Shown one piece after another: positions 1 to 6,180 of a stretch of DNA of 6,210 bases. Source of the stretch: JAWOFN01 sp046497505 [NCBI: bacterium] (GTDB lineage: Bacteria > Blakebacterota > Blakebacteria > Blakebacterales); contig JAWOFN010000129.1 in the NCBI GenBank assembly GCA_046497505.1, forward strand, positions 1-6,210, written 5' to 3'. Numbering within the stretch: position 1 is the first letter of the stretch; the number at the start of each line of letters is the position of its first letter. A model generated the notes under the pieces. That model saw only the letters and a program-made list of their open reading frames with translations, was not told the origin of the DNA and did not search any database. The position numbers and the translations under genes were made by a program.

Positions 1-140
1 TTTTCATTGGCTCGCCTCGCCCTGCCCCACCTTACCCGACCCACCGTCTGCTTCCTCTGACCGACCCGCGGCGACTTTCCGCAGATCCGGTGGAAGCGCT
101 GCGGGCGGAGTAGCCCTGTCTGCGCTCCCTGTCCGGGGAC

Positions 141-1349
141 CTACTCCCCGCGCATCTCGCTGGCCATGGTGAACAGCGGCTGCTTCAGGAAGGTGGTGTA
201 GGAGGGACGCAGCCGGGCGGTGTTGTAGTAGCGCTCGACGTCCACCATCTTCTTGGTGCCGCTGATCACCTCCAGGGGCACATGGTCGTAGACCCCGTTA
301 CGCAGGCTCACCAGACGGCCCGACTCCCCGTTCAGGATCAGGTCCAGGGCCAGGTTGCCGTAGGCCATGGGCACGATCGAGTCCAGGGCGTCCGGGTCCC
401 CGCAGCGCACCAGGTAACCCAGGCGCTGGTTCACCACGTTCACCTGTCGGCCCTCGTTGTACTTCATGCTCCGATCCTTCAGCAGATCGGAAAGGCGATC
501 GCCGATCCCGCCCAGCTTCTTGTGCCCGTACTGGTCGGTCTCCTGGCTCTCGAAGGACATCTCCCCCTCCTCCTTCAGGGTGGCCCCCTCGGAGACGAGC
601 ACGACGGCGTAGTTGCTGGGGTGGCGGTCCCGGTCGTAGATGAGCAGTTCGGTGAGCTGGTCGAGGTCGAAGGGGTGCTCGGGGATCACGCAGCGGTCCG
701 CCGCGCCCGCCATGGCGGGCATCAGGGCGGTGAAACCCGCGTAGCGGCCGAAGACCTCGATCACCAGGAAGCGTTCGTGGGAACCGGCGGTGGTCCGCAG
801 CTTGTGGGTGAGCTCGATGGTGCGGGTCACGCAGGTCGAAAAGCCGATGCAGTAGTCGGTACCCGGGACGTCGTTGTCCATGGTCTTGGGGATGGCGACC
901 ACCTTGACCCCCTCCCGGTGGAGCCGGGCGGCGTAGCTGAGGGTATCGTCCCCGCCGATGGGGATCAGGTAGTCCAGACCCAGGAAGTCGATGTGCTCCA
1001 GCACGCTGGGGGTCACGTCGTTGATCTCGTCCTCGTAGCGGTCCTGGAGGTGGGGAGGCGTGACGGCCATGGGCAGGTGGCTCGGCCGGGTGCGGGAGGT
1101 GTGGATGAAGGTCCCCCCGGTGCGTCCCGCCCGGTTGACCACGTCCTCGCTCAGTTCCTGGAAGGCGTGGCTGTTGTCCGCTCCCTCCTCGGGCACCAGG
1201 TCCACCAGGCCCGCCCAGCCCCGGCGGATCCCGATCACCCGGTAGCCCTCGCGCAGCGCTCTCACCGTGACCGCGCGGATGGCGGGGTTGAGACCCGGCA
1301 CGTCGCCTCCGCCCGTGAGGATGCCGATGGTCCCCTTCGTATCCGACAT
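141..1349 (-). CDS. pfkA: 6-phosphofructokinase, probably pyrophosphate-dependent type
   Basis: This cytoplasmic glycolytic enzyme phosphorylates fructose 6-phosphate to fructose 1,6-bisphosphate; the PPi-linked form works reversibly. The protein has 402 residues. Visible motifs are the phosphate-donor loop TGGGDVPGLNPAIR (12-25), GGDDT (132-136), PKTMDND (154-160, with catalytic-base Asp158), EVFGR (198-202, in place of the usual MGR), SEGA (253-256) and the sugar-phosphate segment GYLVRCGDPDALD (311-323). In E. coli numbering, Asp135 replaces Gly104 and Lys155 replaces Gly124. Both changes are the known signature of PPi-dependent enzymes, so the donor is inferred to be PPi and the symbol would then be pfp. 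The frame stays open upstream to an ATG at 1538, but those 63 residues are Ala/Pro/Arg-rich and lack PFK character. The ATG at 1349 has a strong ribosome site 8 nt away and starts the conserved fold, so I chose it. The gene is monocistronic as far as the window shows and divergent from the lipoprotein gene. The family is near certain; the donor is moderately sure. Confidence 0.95.
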   Translation of the reverse strand: MSDTKGTIGILTGGGDVPGLNPAIRAVTVRALREGYRVIGIRRGWAGLVDLVPEEGADNSHAFQELSEDVVNRAGRTGGTFIHTSRTRPSHLPMAVTPPHLQDRYEDEINDVTPSVLEHIDFLGLDYLIPIGGDDTLSYAARLHREGVKVVAIPKTMDNDVPGTDYCIGFSTCVTRTIELTHKLRTTAGSHERFLVIEVFGRYAGFTALMPAMAGAADRCVIPEHPFDLDQLTELLIYDRDRHPSNYAVVLVSEGATLKEEGEMSFESQETDQYGHKKLGGIGDRLSDLLKDRSMKYNEGRQVNVVNQRLGYLVRCGDPDALDSIVPMAYGNLALDLILNGESGRLVSLRNGVYDHVPLEVISGTKKMVDVERYYNTARLRPSYTTFLKQPLFTMASEMRGE

Positions 1350-1357
1350 AGCGGTCC

Positions 1358-1364
1358 CCCTCCT
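1358..1364 (-). promoter_or_regulatory. Shine-Dalgarno site of the phosphofructokinase gene
   Basis: The minus strand reads AGGAGGG, 8 nt before the ATG at 1349. This settles the start at 1349 against the in-frame upstream ATG at 1538. Confidence 0.85.
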
Positions 1365-1408
1365 GCGCTCGTGTTGTGGGAACGTCCGATCCTGCCGGCC
1401 CGGCGGCG

Positions 1409-1422
1409 GGCACGGTCGTGCC
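1409..1422. repeat. 14-nt perfect inverted repeat in the phosphofructokinase leader
   Basis: GGCACG-GT-CGTGCC is a perfect dyad, 60 nt upstream of the phosphofructokinase start codon. Its size and symmetry would suit a dimeric regulator, but no regulator gene is in the window and GC-rich DNA produces such dyads by chance. An operator role is a guess. Confidence 0.3.
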
Positions 1423-1661
1423 GCGGCAGCGGCCGCCGCGCTCCCGGTGACAGCGGCTCCCTGGACCCCGGGGGCGGCGGCTCTTCCGCCCGTGCCGGCA
1501 GCAGTCTCAACATATCCGGCCGGGAGCCGTGCCGCCACATCGCAGACCTTTCAGGTGATACGATCCTCCCGCTCCCGTCCGCTGCGGATCTTACGCGACG
1601 GGTCGGGCGGGCTGCCCTGCCCCGGGCTGCCGGAAGCCGTATGGCCTGCACGGGGAAGCTA

Positions 1662-1670
1662 TGGTATGCT
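1662..1670 (+). promoter_or_regulatory. candidate extended -10 promoter for the lipoprotein gene
   Basis: TGGTATGCT fits the extended -10 pattern TGnTATAAT with four of six core matches. The -35 position 17 bp upstream (TGGCCT) is poor, which extended -10 promoters tolerate. It would give a leader of about 60 nt before the start at 1737. This is a pattern match only. Confidence 0.3.
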
Positions 1671-1720
1671 CTGCTCCGCTCTCGCCTTGGCCCTTCCCGG
1701 CCCGTACTGTGCCCCTGAAT

Positions 1721-1726
1721 GGGAGG
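1721..1726 (+). promoter_or_regulatory. Shine-Dalgarno site of the lipoprotein gene
   Basis: GGGAGG lies 10 nt before the ATG at 1737 and just inside the alternative ATG at 1719, which has no purine-rich site of its own. It therefore favours the shorter product, which also has a normal signal-peptide n-region. Confidence 0.65.
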
Positions 1727-1736
1727 CTGGTTGTCT

Positions 1737-3308
1737 ATGTCAATACGTGGACTATGCGCGCTGGCGGCAGGTGTGCTGCTGCTCAGTGCGGCGTGCTCGG
1801 AACCGACCGATTACGACGATTCCATCTACCCCGACCCCGGCAACTCCGGGACCCTCGTGCTCAGCGATGTGCAGGAGAGCGCGCTGGTCCTGAGCTGGGG
1901 CGCCGCCATCGATGAGCAGACCGCCCAGGACCGGCTGGAGTACCGGGCCGTGCATTCCACCCGCGACGACATCGGCACGGCCGGGGCCGTGGCCGGTGCC
2001 TCCTCCCCCCTGTTGGACTGGACCGAGGACACCACGAGCGTCCCGGTGAGTGGACTGGCCGCGGACAGCACGTACTACTTCAACGTGGCGGTGCGTGACC
2101 ACGACGGGAACATGTCCGCCTACGTCATGACCGAGCGGCCGGTCCAGGTGCAGGACACCCTGCCGCCCACCGCCGGCAGCTCGGGGACCATCCTGCCCGT
2201 CCAGGTACACAAGACCGACGTGGTACTGGAGTGGGTGCCGGCGACCGACAACGCCACCGCCTCCGGGGACCTGAGCTACAAGCTGGTGCGCTCGAGTTCC
2301 TCGGACATCGGCACCGTGGCCGACGCCCAGGCCAACGGCACGCTGGTCCAGGACTGGTCGAAGGACTACACGAGCTGGACGGCCGGCGGCCTGACCATGG
2401 GCACCACCTACTGGTTCAACGTGCTCGTGCAGGACGAGGCGGGGAACAGGACCGCCTACCAGATGATGGAGGTGGAGACCTTCCAGCCGTATGTGTACTG
2501 GTCGGACTCCACGTTCGAACGGATGATGCGGGCCGATCTGGACGGCGATAAGGTGGAGACCGTGATCTCCTACGATGACCTGGCTGCCTATGGGGCCAGC
2601 GATCTCGACATCAACCCCGTCACCGGGAAGCTGTACTGGGCCCGATATGGTTCCAGTCAGATCTACCGCTCGAACCCCGACGGCAGCTACCTGGAACTCT
2701 TCCTGGACAGCACGGACGGGATGGACACCCCCCTTGGTCTGGCCATCGACTCCGGGCGGGGCCTGATCTACTGGGTCGACCAGGGCCTGGACTCGATCCG
2801 GCGGTCCTGGCTGAACGACTCGGGATCCGAGGCCGTCGTCACCGGTCTGACCGGGGGGCCTTTCGGGCTGGCCCTGGACCCGGAAGGGGAGAAGCTGTAC
2901 TGGACCGACTGGGGCGATGACACGGTCAAGCGCGCGGATCTGAACGGCACGCTCCAGGAGACCCTGCTGGACAACCCGGGCGAGGGGATCGACAGCCCGT
3001 ACGGCATCGACCTGGACCTGGACGCGGGGAAGATCTACGTCTCGCATGGCGTCGACGCGCGGGTCGTGCGCTGCAACCTGGATGGGAGCGGGTTCGAGGT
3101 GGTCGTCACCGGGGGCACCGGGCACCGCTACTTCGGGGTGAGCGTGAGTCCTTCCGACGGCATGCTCTACTGGTCGGACACGGAGACCGCTCAGGTCTGC
3201 CGGGTCCCGCTGGGGGTGACGGGCATCACCCACGACAACGCCCAGGTCGAGATCGTGGTGAGCGGTATCAACACCGTCCCCGAGTTCCTGCACGTGCTGG
3301 ACTTCTGA
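1737..3308 (+). CDS. lipoprotein with two fibronectin-III-like domains and a six-bladed YWTD beta-propeller
   Basis: The product (523 residues) is a predicted exported, lipid-anchored protein of unknown partner. The N-terminus MSIRGLCALAAGVLLLSAAC is a signal peptide ending in a lipobox-like LSAAC, with the lipidated Cys at 20. Residues about 38-138 and 141-248 are two FN3-like repeats that align with each other: both contain a DIGT motif, a DW turn, an STYYFNV/TTYWFNV strand and a DxxGNxxAY end. Residues 252-523 form an LDL-receptor class B type propeller with one motif per blade: VYWSD 253, LYWAR 299, IYWVD 344, LYWTD 387, IYVSH 433, LYWSD 477, spaced 43-46 residues. The C-terminal HVLDF strand probably closes the ring. 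Such modules usually bind proteins or glycans at the surface, and no catalytic motif is visible. An in-frame ATG at 1719 would add six residues. A terminator follows at 3419, so the gene seems monocistronic. Confidence 0.9.
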   Translation: MSIRGLCALAAGVLLLSAACSEPTDYDDSIYPDPGNSGTLVLSDVQESALVLSWGAAIDEQTAQDRLEYRAVHSTRDDIGTAGAVAGASSPLLDWTEDTTSVPVSGLAADSTYYFNVAVRDHDGNMSAYVMTERPVQVQDTLPPTAGSSGTILPVQVHKTDVVLEWVPATDNATASGDLSYKLVRSSSSDIGTVADAQANGTLVQDWSKDYTSWTAGGLTMGTTYWFNVLVQDEAGNRTAYQMMEVETFQPYVYWSDSTFERMMRADLDGDKVETVISYDDLAAYGASDLDINPVTGKLYWARYGSSQIYRSNPDGSYLELFLDSTDGMDTPLGLAIDSGRGLIYWVDQGLDSIRRSWLNDSGSEAVVTGLTGGPFGLALDPEGEKLYWTDWGDDTVKRADLNGTLQETLLDNPGEGIDSPYGIDLDLDAGKIYVSHGVDARVVRCNLDGSGFEVVVTGGTGHRYFGVSVSPSDGMLYWSDTETAQVCRVPLGVTGITHDNAQVEIVVSGINTVPEFLHVLDF

Positions 3309-3418
3309 GGCCGGCCGGGGGGACCGGGAGCCGGTTACGCTCAGGCACGCGGTCTCGTGTCGGCTGTCTTCCGAACCCCGCCCGATGGAGGGACGCTCGT
3401 GCCGGCAGTGCACCCGCA

Positions 3419-3462
3419 GGGCGGTTCATCCCGATTTCGGAGGTGAGCCGCCCTCATCTTTT
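3419..3462 (+). terminator. rho-independent terminator after the lipoprotein gene
   Basis: The arms 3419-3430 and 3442-3453 pair over 12 bp (two G-U wobbles), with GGGCGG matching CCGCCC at the base. They are followed by TCATCTTTT (3454-3462). The hairpin lies about 110 nt after the lipoprotein stop codon and separates that gene from the transketolase gene. The T-tract is interrupted, so termination may be incomplete. Confidence 0.7.
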
Positions 3463-3470
3463 CATATACT
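3443..3470 (+). promoter_or_regulatory. candidate promoter for the transketolase gene
   Basis: TATACT at 3465-3470 matches five of six bases of the -10 consensus and lies in the only AT-rich patch of the gap. The -35 position is weak: GTGAGC at 3443-3448, 16 bp upstream, inside the terminator's 3' arm. Transcription would start near 3477 and give a leader of about 140 nt. Confidence 0.45.
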
Positions 3471-3542
3471 GAGGTCCACTACTCTTGAATCCTCTCCGGG
3501 GATGGTCCGGACCGTGCGGGGCCTGGCAGGAACGGCTCTTTG

Positions 3543-3589
3543 GCCGGTCGCGGCACATCGCCCGGACAGATGCCGGTGACGGCAGCATC
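3543..3589 (+). repeat. imperfect direct repeat forming twin hairpins in the transketolase leader
   Basis: Two copies (3543-3559 and 3572-3589) share GCCGGT, GGCA and CATC in the same order, with 15 of 17 bases matching around one inserted base. Each copy folds as a short hairpin: GCCG-GTCG-CGGC in the first, TGCCG-GTGA-CGGCA in the second, where GUGA is a GNRA tetraloop. The second ends 13 nt before the Shine-Dalgarno site. A regulatory role is inferred only from position and repetition. Confidence 0.4.
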
Positions 3590-3602
3590 AATGAAGTGAA
3601 CC

Positions 3603-3608
3603 AGGAGG
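3603..3608 (+). promoter_or_regulatory. Shine-Dalgarno site of the transketolase gene
   Basis: A perfect AGGAGG stands 8 nt before the ATG at 3617. It selects this start over the TTG at 3485 that opens the same frame 44 codons upstream. Confidence 0.9.
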
Positions 3609-3616
3609 CTACTCCC

Positions 3617-5992
3617 ATGGCCGCACTACCTTTCGGGAAGCTGGAGCTGGACCCCCGGCGCAGCGTCTACCTCGACATCACCGACGCCCTCGGGGAGTTC
3701 CCGGTGCCGGATGAACAGATCCAGCTCTGGGAGGATTACGATCTGATCTACCGGACGCTCTGCGGCATCCTCTACAACTTCGTACCGAAATCGGGCCATC
3801 CCGGCGGCAGCGTCTCCAGCGGGCGGATCGTCTCCAGTCTTCTCTTCAACACGCTCGACTACCGCTTCAAGGACCCCGAGGCCCCCGAAGCGGACCTCAT
3901 CAGCTACGCCGCCGGCCATAAGGCCATGGGCCTCTACGCGATGTGGGCCCTGCGCAACGAAGTCGTGCGCGCCGCTTCCCCCGACATGCTCCCCGACGAT
4001 GAGAAGATGCAGCTCCGCCTGGAGGACATGCTGGGCTTCCGGCGCAACCCCACCCAGGAGACCCCCCTCTTCGCGGAATACCGCGCCAAGGCCCTGGACG
4101 GCCACCCGGCCCCCCTGACCCCCTTCATCAAGCTCTCCACCGGTGCCTCCGGTGTGGGGGTACCCTCCAGCTTCGGCCTGGGCTTCGGGGCCATGGACAG
4201 CTACCCGGACGACCCGCCCCTGGTCCACGTCCTCGAGGGCGAGGGCGGCATGACCGCCGGCCGGGTCTCGGAGGCCCTGGCCACGGCGGCCTCGGCCAAT
4301 CTCTGGAACATCAAGCTGCACCTGGACTGGAACCAGTCCTCCATCGACTCGGACAAGGTGTGCCGCGAGGGCGAGATGCCCGGCGACTACGTGCAGTGGG
4401 ACCCCAGGGAGTTCTGCTTCGTCCACGACTGGAACGTGATCTGGGTGCCGGACGGTTTCGACTACCAGCAGGTGCTCGCCGGCCAGCGCGCAGCGAAAGA
4501 GAAGATCAACGACCAGCCCACTGCGGTGGTCTACCGCACGGTGAAGGGCTGGCAGTACGGCATCGAGGGACGCAAGTCCCACGGTGCCGGCCACGGCTAC
4601 CTCAGCGAGGACTTTTACCAGACCCTCGAACCGGTGGAAGAGCGGTTCGGCGTGACCTTCCCCCGCCTGGAACCGGACGACGAGCCGGTGGCGGTGGAGC
4701 AGGCCTTCTTCGACACCCTCATGGTGGTGCGCCGCATCGTGGAGGAGAACGAGGAGCTGGCCTCCTTCTTCACCAGGCAGCTGAAGGACTCCGAGGAGCG
4801 CCTGGAGGAGAAGGGCCGCAAGCGCCGCAGCGACGGCCTTGAGCTGGAGGTCCTCTACTCCGGCGAGATCTCGGCCGAGGACGTGCCCGCCGAGCTCACC
4901 TACGAGCCTGGCAGCAGCCAGACCCTCCGTGGGGCCCTCGGTTCCGCCCTCGGTCATCTGAACAAGAAGACCGGCGGCGCCTTCCTGGGCGCTGCGGCCG
5001 ACCTGCTGGGATCGACCAGCATCTCCGACCTCAACGCAGACTTCCCCGAGGGCTTCTACAACGCGGTGACCAATTCCGGTTCCCGTCTCATCGCCGCCGG
5101 CGGGATCTGCGAGGACAACATGGGCGCCTTCATGACCGGGGTCTCCTCCTACGGAAGCCACATCGGCGCCGCCTCATCCTACGCCGCCTTCATCGTGGCC
5201 CTCGAGCACGTGGCGGCACGGCTCCACGGGATCGGTCAGCAGACGAGGAAGATGTACCTGGGAGCGCCGTACAACACCTTCATCATGGTCGCCGCCCACG
5301 CCGGTCTGAAGACCGGTGAGGACGGCCCCACCCATGCCGACCCCCAGGCGCTGCAGCTCGTCCAGGAGAACTTCCCGAAGGGGGTCTCCATCACCCTCAC
5401 CCCCTGGTCGGCGGACGAGGTCTACCCGATGCTGGTGGCCGCGCTGAAGAAGCGCCCCGCCCTCCTGGTGCCCTTCGTGACCCGGCCGTCCGAGAAGATC
5501 GCCGACCGCGAGGCCCTGGGACTCCCTCCGGCTTCCGCTGCGGTGGAGGGGGTGTACGCCATGCGCCGGGCCGACCCGGGGGCGGACGTCCACCACGGCA
5601 CCCTGGTCCTGCAGGGGAGCGGCATGACGAACACCTTCGTGCACAGCGTCCTGCCCCGCCTGGACGAGGAGGGGCTGAACATGAACGTGTTCTACGTCTC
5701 GAGCGCCGAACTCTTCGATCTCCTCCCCGAGGAACGGCAGGAGGAGATCTATCCCTCCCGCCTGGCGGACGAGGCCATGGGCATGACCGGCCTCACCCTC
5801 CCCACCATGTACCGGTGGGTGAACAGCCGTGAAGGGCGCCGGCGCACCGTGCACGCCTTCCGCAAGGGGCACTACCTGGGGAGCGGCAAGGCCCACAAGG
5901 TCCTGGAAGAGGCGGAGCTGCACCCCGAAGGACAGTGGCAGGCCATCAAGGAGTACGCGGAATGGATGGTCTCCCGGAGCGACGTACAGTAA
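3617..5992 (+). CDS. tkt: transketolase, long divergent form
   Basis: This thiamine-diphosphate enzyme of the non-oxidative pentose phosphate or Calvin pathway moves two-carbon ketol units between sugar phosphates in the cytoplasm. At 791 residues it exceeds the usual 620-680. The order is the pyrophosphate-binding domain (about 1-335), a charged helical linker (about 350-425), the pyrimidine-binding domain (about 431-600) and the C-terminal domain (about 650-791). By eye against yeast transketolase the key residues are kept: His61 (SGHPGGS), His101 (AAGHKAMG), His163 (DGHP), His322, Arg438, Ser466, activating Glu499 (GICEDNM), His561, Asp569 and His573 (GEDGPTH), and Arg623. Differences are GEG instead of GDG at 208-210 in the magnesium site, and Ile516 and Ala519 where yeast has the aromatic cofactor pocket. 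The TTG-initiated extension at 3485 is rejected because of the strong ribosome site. The gene probably has its own promoter behind the lipoprotein terminator. The family is secure; exact substrates are not shown. Confidence 0.93.
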   Translation: MAALPFGKLELDPRRSVYLDITDALGEFPVPDEQIQLWEDYDLIYRTLCGILYNFVPKSGHPGGSVSSGRIVSSLLFNTLDYRFKDPEAPEADLISYAAGHKAMGLYAMWALRNEVVRAASPDMLPDDEKMQLRLEDMLGFRRNPTQETPLFAEYRAKALDGHPAPLTPFIKLSTGASGVGVPSSFGLGFGAMDSYPDDPPLVHVLEGEGGMTAGRVSEALATAASANLWNIKLHLDWNQSSIDSDKVCREGEMPGDYVQWDPREFCFVHDWNVIWVPDGFDYQQVLAGQRAAKEKINDQPTAVVYRTVKGWQYGIEGRKSHGAGHGYLSEDFYQTLEPVEERFGVTFPRLEPDDEPVAVEQAFFDTLMVVRRIVEENEELASFFTRQLKDSEERLEEKGRKRRSDGLELEVLYSGEISAEDVPAELTYEPGSSQTLRGALGSALGHLNKKTGGAFLGAAADLLGSTSISDLNADFPEGFYNAVTNSGSRLIAAGGICEDNMGAFMTGVSSYGSHIGAASSYAAFIVALEHVAARLHGIGQQTRKMYLGAPYNTFIMVAAHAGLKTGEDGPTHADPQALQLVQENFPKGVSITLTPWSADEVYPMLVAALKKRPALLVPFVTRPSEKIADREALGLPPASAAVEGVYAMRRADPGADVHHGTLVLQGSGMTNTFVHSVLPRLDEEGLNMNVFYVSSAELFDLLPEERQEEIYPSRLADEAMGMTGLTLPTMYRWVNSREGRRRTVHAFRKGHYLGSGKAHKVLEEAELHPEGQWQAIKEYAEWMVSRSDVQ

Positions 5993-6009
5993 GGAGGCCG
6001 CGGTCTCCT
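5992..6009 (+). other. hairpin at the transketolase stop codon, no T-tract
   Basis: AGGAG pairs with CTCCT, and the inner bases extend the stem (one G-U) to a CGCG loop. No run of T follows, so it is not a convincing intrinsic terminator. No other terminator for the transketolase gene is visible before the intron end at 6063; a second small hairpin (CCAGG/CCTGG, 6039-6054) also lacks a T-tract. Confidence 0.35.
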
Positions 6010-6062
6010 GAGTCCCGGAGGCGTGCATGGGGCCCGAACCAGGCTCTCCCCTGGAGCATGAT

Positions 6063-6177
6063 ATCGGGTAGGGCGTGGCGCGTCGCACCGGTAGGCATGA
6101 CCCTTGGCTGTATCCGCCCTTTCCGGCTTCGTGCCCGTTTAGGGTCGGCCATGGGCCCGGCACGCCACCGCCCTCCC
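6063..6177 (-). ncRNA. group II intron domain VI with bulged branch-point A, unusually long
   Basis: Arms 6066-6080 and 6163-6177 pair over 14 bp, leaving one unpaired A (minus strand, plus-strand T6069) and one unpaired G opposite C6168. Nested inside are CCGG/CCGG (6088-6091 with 6157-6160), GGC/GCC (6094-6096 with 6148-6150) and GACCCT/AGGGTC (6099-6104 with 6141-6146). The bulged A is the predicted lariat branch site. At about 115 nt the domain is two to three times the usual size, and it contains no open reading frame of note. Confidence 0.62.
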
Positions 6178-6180
6178 ACA

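Larger units (their letters stand above)
1350..1736. other. divergent intergenic region between phosphofructokinase and lipoprotein genes
   Basis: These 387 bases must carry the promoters of both divergent genes. I see no gene here: the open frames crossing it are extensions or antisense frames of GC-rich DNA. On the plus strand the best -10 is the extended TGGTATGCT at 1662-1670. On the minus strand I found only weak boxes, such as TATGTT around 1508-1513 without a good -35. The region holds a 14-nt palindrome (1409-1422), a GGGCGG/CCGCCC inverted repeat (1472-1477 with 1486-1491) and a CCCGTC/GACGGG inverted repeat (1574-1579 with 1597-1602). None has a T-tract, so none looks like a terminator. 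Confidence 0.6.

Noticed and set aside
1-7. Possible start of a further minus-strand gene (ATG at 7-5, then AAA) with GAGG 7 nt upstream
   Set aside because: Only two codons are visible and the ribosome site is weak, so it cannot be supported.
79-104. Hairpin CCGCAG/CTGCGG downstream of the phosphofructokinase gene as its terminator
   Set aside because: The stem is only 6 bp with a 14-nt loop, and neither strand has a T-tract after it.
1350-1538. N-terminal extension of phosphofructokinase from the ATG at 1538
   Set aside because: The 63 added residues are Ala/Pro/Arg-rich with no PFK homology, and a strong Shine-Dalgarno site marks the ATG at 1349.
282-1718. 478-codon plus-strand open frame across the phosphofructokinase gene
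   Set aside because: It is antisense to a clear phosphofructokinase, has a low-complexity Val/Gly/His-rich composition, no recognisable domain and no ribosome site. Long antisense frames are usual in GC-rich genes.
1752-3413. 553-codon minus-strand open frame across the lipoprotein gene
   Set aside because: It is antisense to a gene with coherent domains and a signal peptide; its product is Val/Gly/Arg-rich and has no motif.
3385-3579. 64-codon plus-strand open frame between the lipoprotein and transketolase genes
   Set aside because: It runs through the terminator hairpin and the promoter candidate, and its product has no recognisable feature.
3591-3599. Two-codon upstream frame ATG-AAG-TGA before the transketolase ribosome site
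   Set aside because: It has no ribosome site of its own, and such a short frame is expected by chance.
3485-3616. N-terminal extension of transketolase from the TTG at 3485
   Set aside because: It has no ribosome site, the added sequence is unlike transketolase, and it covers the leader hairpins; AGGAGG marks the ATG at 3617.
3626-5161. 511-codon minus-strand open frame across the transketolase gene
   Set aside because: It is antisense to a well conserved enzyme and its repetitive Gly/Val/Glu composition mirrors the codon bias of the real gene.
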